Assembly (NCBI GenBank): GCA_023627715.1
Contig: JAMAHW010000039.1
Location: 62,001-126,000, forward strand
Direction of reading: 5' to 3'
DNA: 64,000 nucleotides
Source of the DNA: Periconia sp. R9002
Taxonomy: Eukaryota > Ascomycota > Dothideomycetes > Pleosporales > Periconiaceae
Shown: positions 63,584 through 64,000 of the stretch, piece after piece
Numbering within the stretch: the stretch's first letter is position 1
Layout: every line of letters begins with the position of its first letter
Translations under genes and position numbers: made by a program
Notes under the pieces: generated by a model
The model's input: the letters and a program-made list of their open reading frames with translations, nothing else
Told to the model about the DNA's origin: nothing
Databases searched by the model: none

Positions 63584-63657
63584 TCCATTATTAGCGCATC
63601 AGTATGACACTACACGTAGTGTCTCAGTAACAAACACCTCTGTACCTGGGGTTGACA
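63584..63657 (-). repeat. MITE-like repeat, copy 10 (truncated)
   Basis: Reverse orientation. ATTATTAGCGCATCAGTATG, CACGTAGTGTCTCAGTAACA and CCTCTGTACCTGGGGTTGAC match copies 5 and 6; the other half is missing. Confidence 0.7.
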
Positions 63658-63884
63658 TGTGCATGTATGTCAAGCTCAACACCCGACAAGGAAAAAATAG
63701 TTCAGCCACCCGGAAAAAACAAGTCGAGGTTAGTTAAAAGATCTTGAGTGATTACTAGTGGTAGCTGCTTGACAGCTATCCGCTAGTCATCGCCCCCAAT
63801 TTTCTCCAATCCTAAACCTCGCATGCTCAAATGGTCTTCCGTGAATCAGTTTTCATCTTCCTCTTTTTGCCGCACATATCTTTC

Positions 63885-64000
63885 CTACACCTCCTCCACA
63901 CCCTTCGGTGCGATCATCCTATAAACTCTCGGCCCCTCCTTAGCAACCCGGTCCGTCTCCTTCTGCATCCACTTCAAAAATGGTTCAAGTCCATTCATCT
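63885..64000 (-). CDS. 3' end of a gene running out of the window
   Basis: The minus-strand frame (MNGLEPFLKWMQKETDRVAK, then EGPRVYRMIAPKG, then VEEV and a stop at 63885-63887) stays open to the right edge. Only the last 37 codons or so are seen, so identity and start are unknown. The charged, Trp-containing sequence is compatible with another small helical protein, but this is not evidence of family. Confidence 0.5.
   Translation of the reverse strand, partial: MNGLEPFLKWMQKETDRVAKEGPRVYRMIAPKGVEEV

Noticed and set aside
1..64000. CRISPR arrays, prokaryotic operons, phage or plasmid features
   Set aside because: Spliced genes and fungal proteins throughout; the spaced repeats are MITE copies, not regular arrays.

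Overview
This window is nuclear DNA of a filamentous ascomycete (Pezizomycotina). The genes carry short GT-AG introns of about 50-230 nt, often with a CTRAC-type branch site, and many promoters have a clear TATA box. The conserved genes are single-copy fungal housekeeping types. Dothideomycetes is my guess at class level, but the sequence alone does not prove it. There is one 10-N assembly gap.

Left block, 1-12.4 kb: mostly conserved genes. It holds a truncated D-2-hydroxyglutarate/D-lactate dehydrogenase (-) that shares a divergent promoter with proteasome subunit alpha4 (+), then a CHY zinc-finger protein (-), a very large inositol polyphosphate 5-phosphatase with a beta-propeller (+), a GFA-family zinc protein (+), and a broken cytochrome P450 (-) with three separate lesions.

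Accessory block 1, 12.5-36.5 kb: AT-rich with long intergenic gaps. It holds many small helical proteins that I cannot assign to a known family, copies of a roughly 120-bp MITE-like repeat, and dead pogo/Fot1-like and Tc1-like transposase remnants. Two ordinary genes lie inside it: a GPI-anchored secreted protein and methylenetetrahydrofolate reductase (MTHFR). Several of the small proteins share a C-terminal motif (short hydrophobic stretch, W-[DS], then Y). One gene carries three copies of that unit.

Middle block, 36.8-50.1 kb: conserved genes again. These are a phytanoyl-CoA dioxygenase-like enzyme, two single-pass membrane proteins, a 941-residue proline-rich protein and an HSPA12-like Hsp70 ATPase.

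Accessory block 2, 51.2-64 kb: a protein-kinase-like gene broken by two nonsense codons, then a run of six small proteins (53.1-59.9 kb). These share an aromatic-W-x3-G-[RQ]-[YH] motif and look like diverged tandem paralogs, each with a TATA promoter where I could see one. After them come a putative small secreted or membrane peptide gene with a damaged start, another small helical protein, more MITE copies, and the 3' end of a gene leaving the window.

The most novel content is this pair of lineage-specific small-protein families in repeat-rich islands, with MITEs between the genes and transition-type (RIP-like) damage in neighbouring sequences. Their function cannot be read from the sequence. 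Exon borders are hand-derived from splice signals and frame; I made no database comparison.
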